A stretch of DNA of 64,000 bases from Sclerurus mexicanus. Its lineage: Eukaryota > Chordata > Aves > Passeriformes > Furnariidae. Each line of letters begins with the position of its first letter. Positions within the stretch are counted from its first letter, which is position 1. Below, piece by piece: positions 62,401 through 64,000 of the stretch. The notes beneath the pieces are model-generated. The model ran no database searches. It was not told the origin of the DNA and saw nothing but the letters and a program-made list of their open reading frames with translations. Made by a program: the position numbers and the translations under genes. The stretch is from assembly GCA_013396755.1 (NCBI GenBank), contig VWZF01006663.1:62001-126000 (forward strand), in the 5' to 3' direction.

Positions 62401-64000
62401 CTCCCAGCAATTTTTACAGCCCTGCATGTTCCCTTCCTGTCCCCTGCAGATCATTCACCTGTGCCTTTCATCACTTCACAAAGGTGCCTACTGCTGTATT
62501 TGATGCAGGGAAAATAAAAAGGAGAACACATCTGGAGCCAGTCCAGGCACCAGATTTACTCTCCTTGCACACTCAGACCTTTCAGAGGTTTTTGGTGTTT
62601 TATTCACTGATTTTGGGAGAATCCATCAACTGTACATTGCTCATCCTCGAACTGCCGCTCCGCTCGAAGGAAGTGCTGCCTTTCAAGTCTTCAACATTTA
62701 GTTTCTACTTAAACAAACACTAGAGGAGATGTCTCCTGTCTGTGTTTAGAACTGCCTGGGAACTTTTCTGACTAGGAGGAAAAAGAAAAAAGTTTCTTGA
62801 CAAAAATCGGAAAGAAGGCACCTTTGAGAAAACTTTTGTTTGAAAAAACTAGAATTAAAATTGGGATTTTTTTTCAAATCAGAACATTGATTTATTTGAA
62901 GTGAGTTTTTGAGAGTTTTCTGACTGATCTAAGAACTACTGGATATTTTTTACTTCCTTTCTCTGCTTCTTCTTGGCTTGAATTTTGTTCTTCATTTTAA
63001 TTTGTCAGTCTGCTCACCTTGTGTGACGTGCTGCCTTGTTCTGACATGCCCCTATGTCTGATTATTTCTTTTTCTGCTCAACTCTTATACAGAACAACCT
63101 CTATTTTATTAAAGTTCAGAATGAAATCCCTTTTTTGTTTCCATGATTGAATTTCTCAGTGAACTCTTGGGCAGTGTATTTATTTCCTGCAGACTAGGAC
63201 AATATCATCTGTGTTTCAAAAGCTCAGCCACTGCTGTCAGAACACCAATACTTTTCCAGAGTCCATCAGCTTTAAGGAGACATAGTCTCTCAAACTAAAG
63301 AATGTATTAAGAATTTGTGAGAAGAAATTAAAAAAAAGACTAACTGGAGGTAGTAATTATAACAAAGACCATGTCGTTATACAAATGTAAAAGTCCTGTG
63401 AAATCAGCATCAAACTATTTAATTTTTCATTTTTCCTCCATCTCTCTTTCATCTGTTCTAAAAATTACACGTTGAGTTATTTAAATTACTCCTTATCAGA
63501 TCTAGTCTTTACACAATAATTCAAAACCAGTTCTCGGCTCTGCCAAGGACAACAGGACCGTTATCTTCACTATACAGCTGAAAGAACTGAGGCGGGCGCA
63601 ATCCCACCAGGCCAGTGACCAAATCCCTATTCCCCATGTACTCTGTCCATGCTTTTTCTGTGGTTACACTCGACCTCCCTGTCCTCAGGCTGTTGGTTCT
63701 GTACAGTTTAAATACCAATTTCCACATCTTTCCCACTGAATGGCCTTTTTGCATAACAAGTAAATGCTGAGTGTGCAACTTCTCAAATGGTGATTTTATT
63801 GGCTGGTTCACTGAAATTCAGCTGTGCAGTAAAACAAGTATCAGTGGCTGCACAGAAACATAGAGGGCTATAAACACAGCAACGAGGAACAGATGCAAGG
63901 AGAGGAAGAAATACAGTATTACTTATCACCCTTCTTAAGTGGAAAATGATAACGGCATATTAACATATACTGTAATCCCACCGACAGCCAAATGCACTCC

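Larger units (their letters stand above)
54870..64000 (-). other. Partial TMEM132B intron upstream of exon A
   Basis: No exon matching the next upstream part of the protein was found, so this intron continues past the window edge. It holds a G12 run (55776-55787), the second 22-base repeat copy, a 39-base pyrimidine tract (59386-59424) and AT-rich candidate regulatory blocks near 55930-56110 and 58950-59200. Remaining frames are short and unrecognised. Confidence 0.75.

Noticed and set aside
1..64000. CRISPR arrays, operons, phage or defence-type systems
   Set aside because: No regularly spaced repeats, no clustered same-strand ORFs with ribosome binding sites; the sequence is vertebrate in every respect.

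Overview
The window reads as vertebrate nuclear DNA, almost certainly from a bird. It has multi-exon coding sequence with consensus GT/AG splice sites, long low-CpG introns, few interspersed repeats, and truncated CR1 (chicken repeat 1) LINE copies of the avian type. No mammalian SINEs of the Alu or B1 type were seen. Nothing prokaryotic is present: no operons, Shine-Dalgarno organisation, CRISPR arrays or phage genes.

One protein-coding gene is supported. It is the 3' half of a TMEM132-family gene on the minus strand, best matched to TMEM132B. Five coding exons, in transcript order, lie at 54726-54869, 30189-30394, 24593-24866, 23118-23309 and 20830-21984. They join in frame to give the C-terminal 656 residues of a single-pass type I neural membrane protein: the distal Ig-like ectodomain, one transmembrane helix and a cytoplasmic tail of about 155 residues. 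The N-terminal exons (roughly 420 residues by comparison with the human protein) lie beyond the right edge. A 3' UTR of about 3.6 kb probably runs from 20829 down to about 17250 and ends at an AATAAA signal (minus strand) at 17267-17272.

Layout: 1-17249 is intergenic DNA downstream of the gene, with two CR1 fragments and no supported gene. 17250-20829 is the inferred 3' UTR. 20830-24866 is a compact cluster of the last three coding exons. 24867-30188 is a 5.3 kb intron with a CR1 fragment, a CR1-like scrap and an 18-unit CA microsatellite. 30395-54725 is a 24.3 kb intron. 54870-64000 is part of the next upstream intron. Several AT-rich, homeodomain-site-rich stretches in the introns and intergenic DNA look like candidate conserved non-coding elements, but only an alignment can settle that.

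I found no convincing undescribed system. The points most worth a second look are a PP1-docking-type RVKF motif in the cytoplasmic tail, an intron-retained reading frame that would give the last exon a signal-peptide-like start, an exact 22-base repeat flanking exon 54726-54869, a MIR-like ancient SINE, and the candidate regulatory elements.
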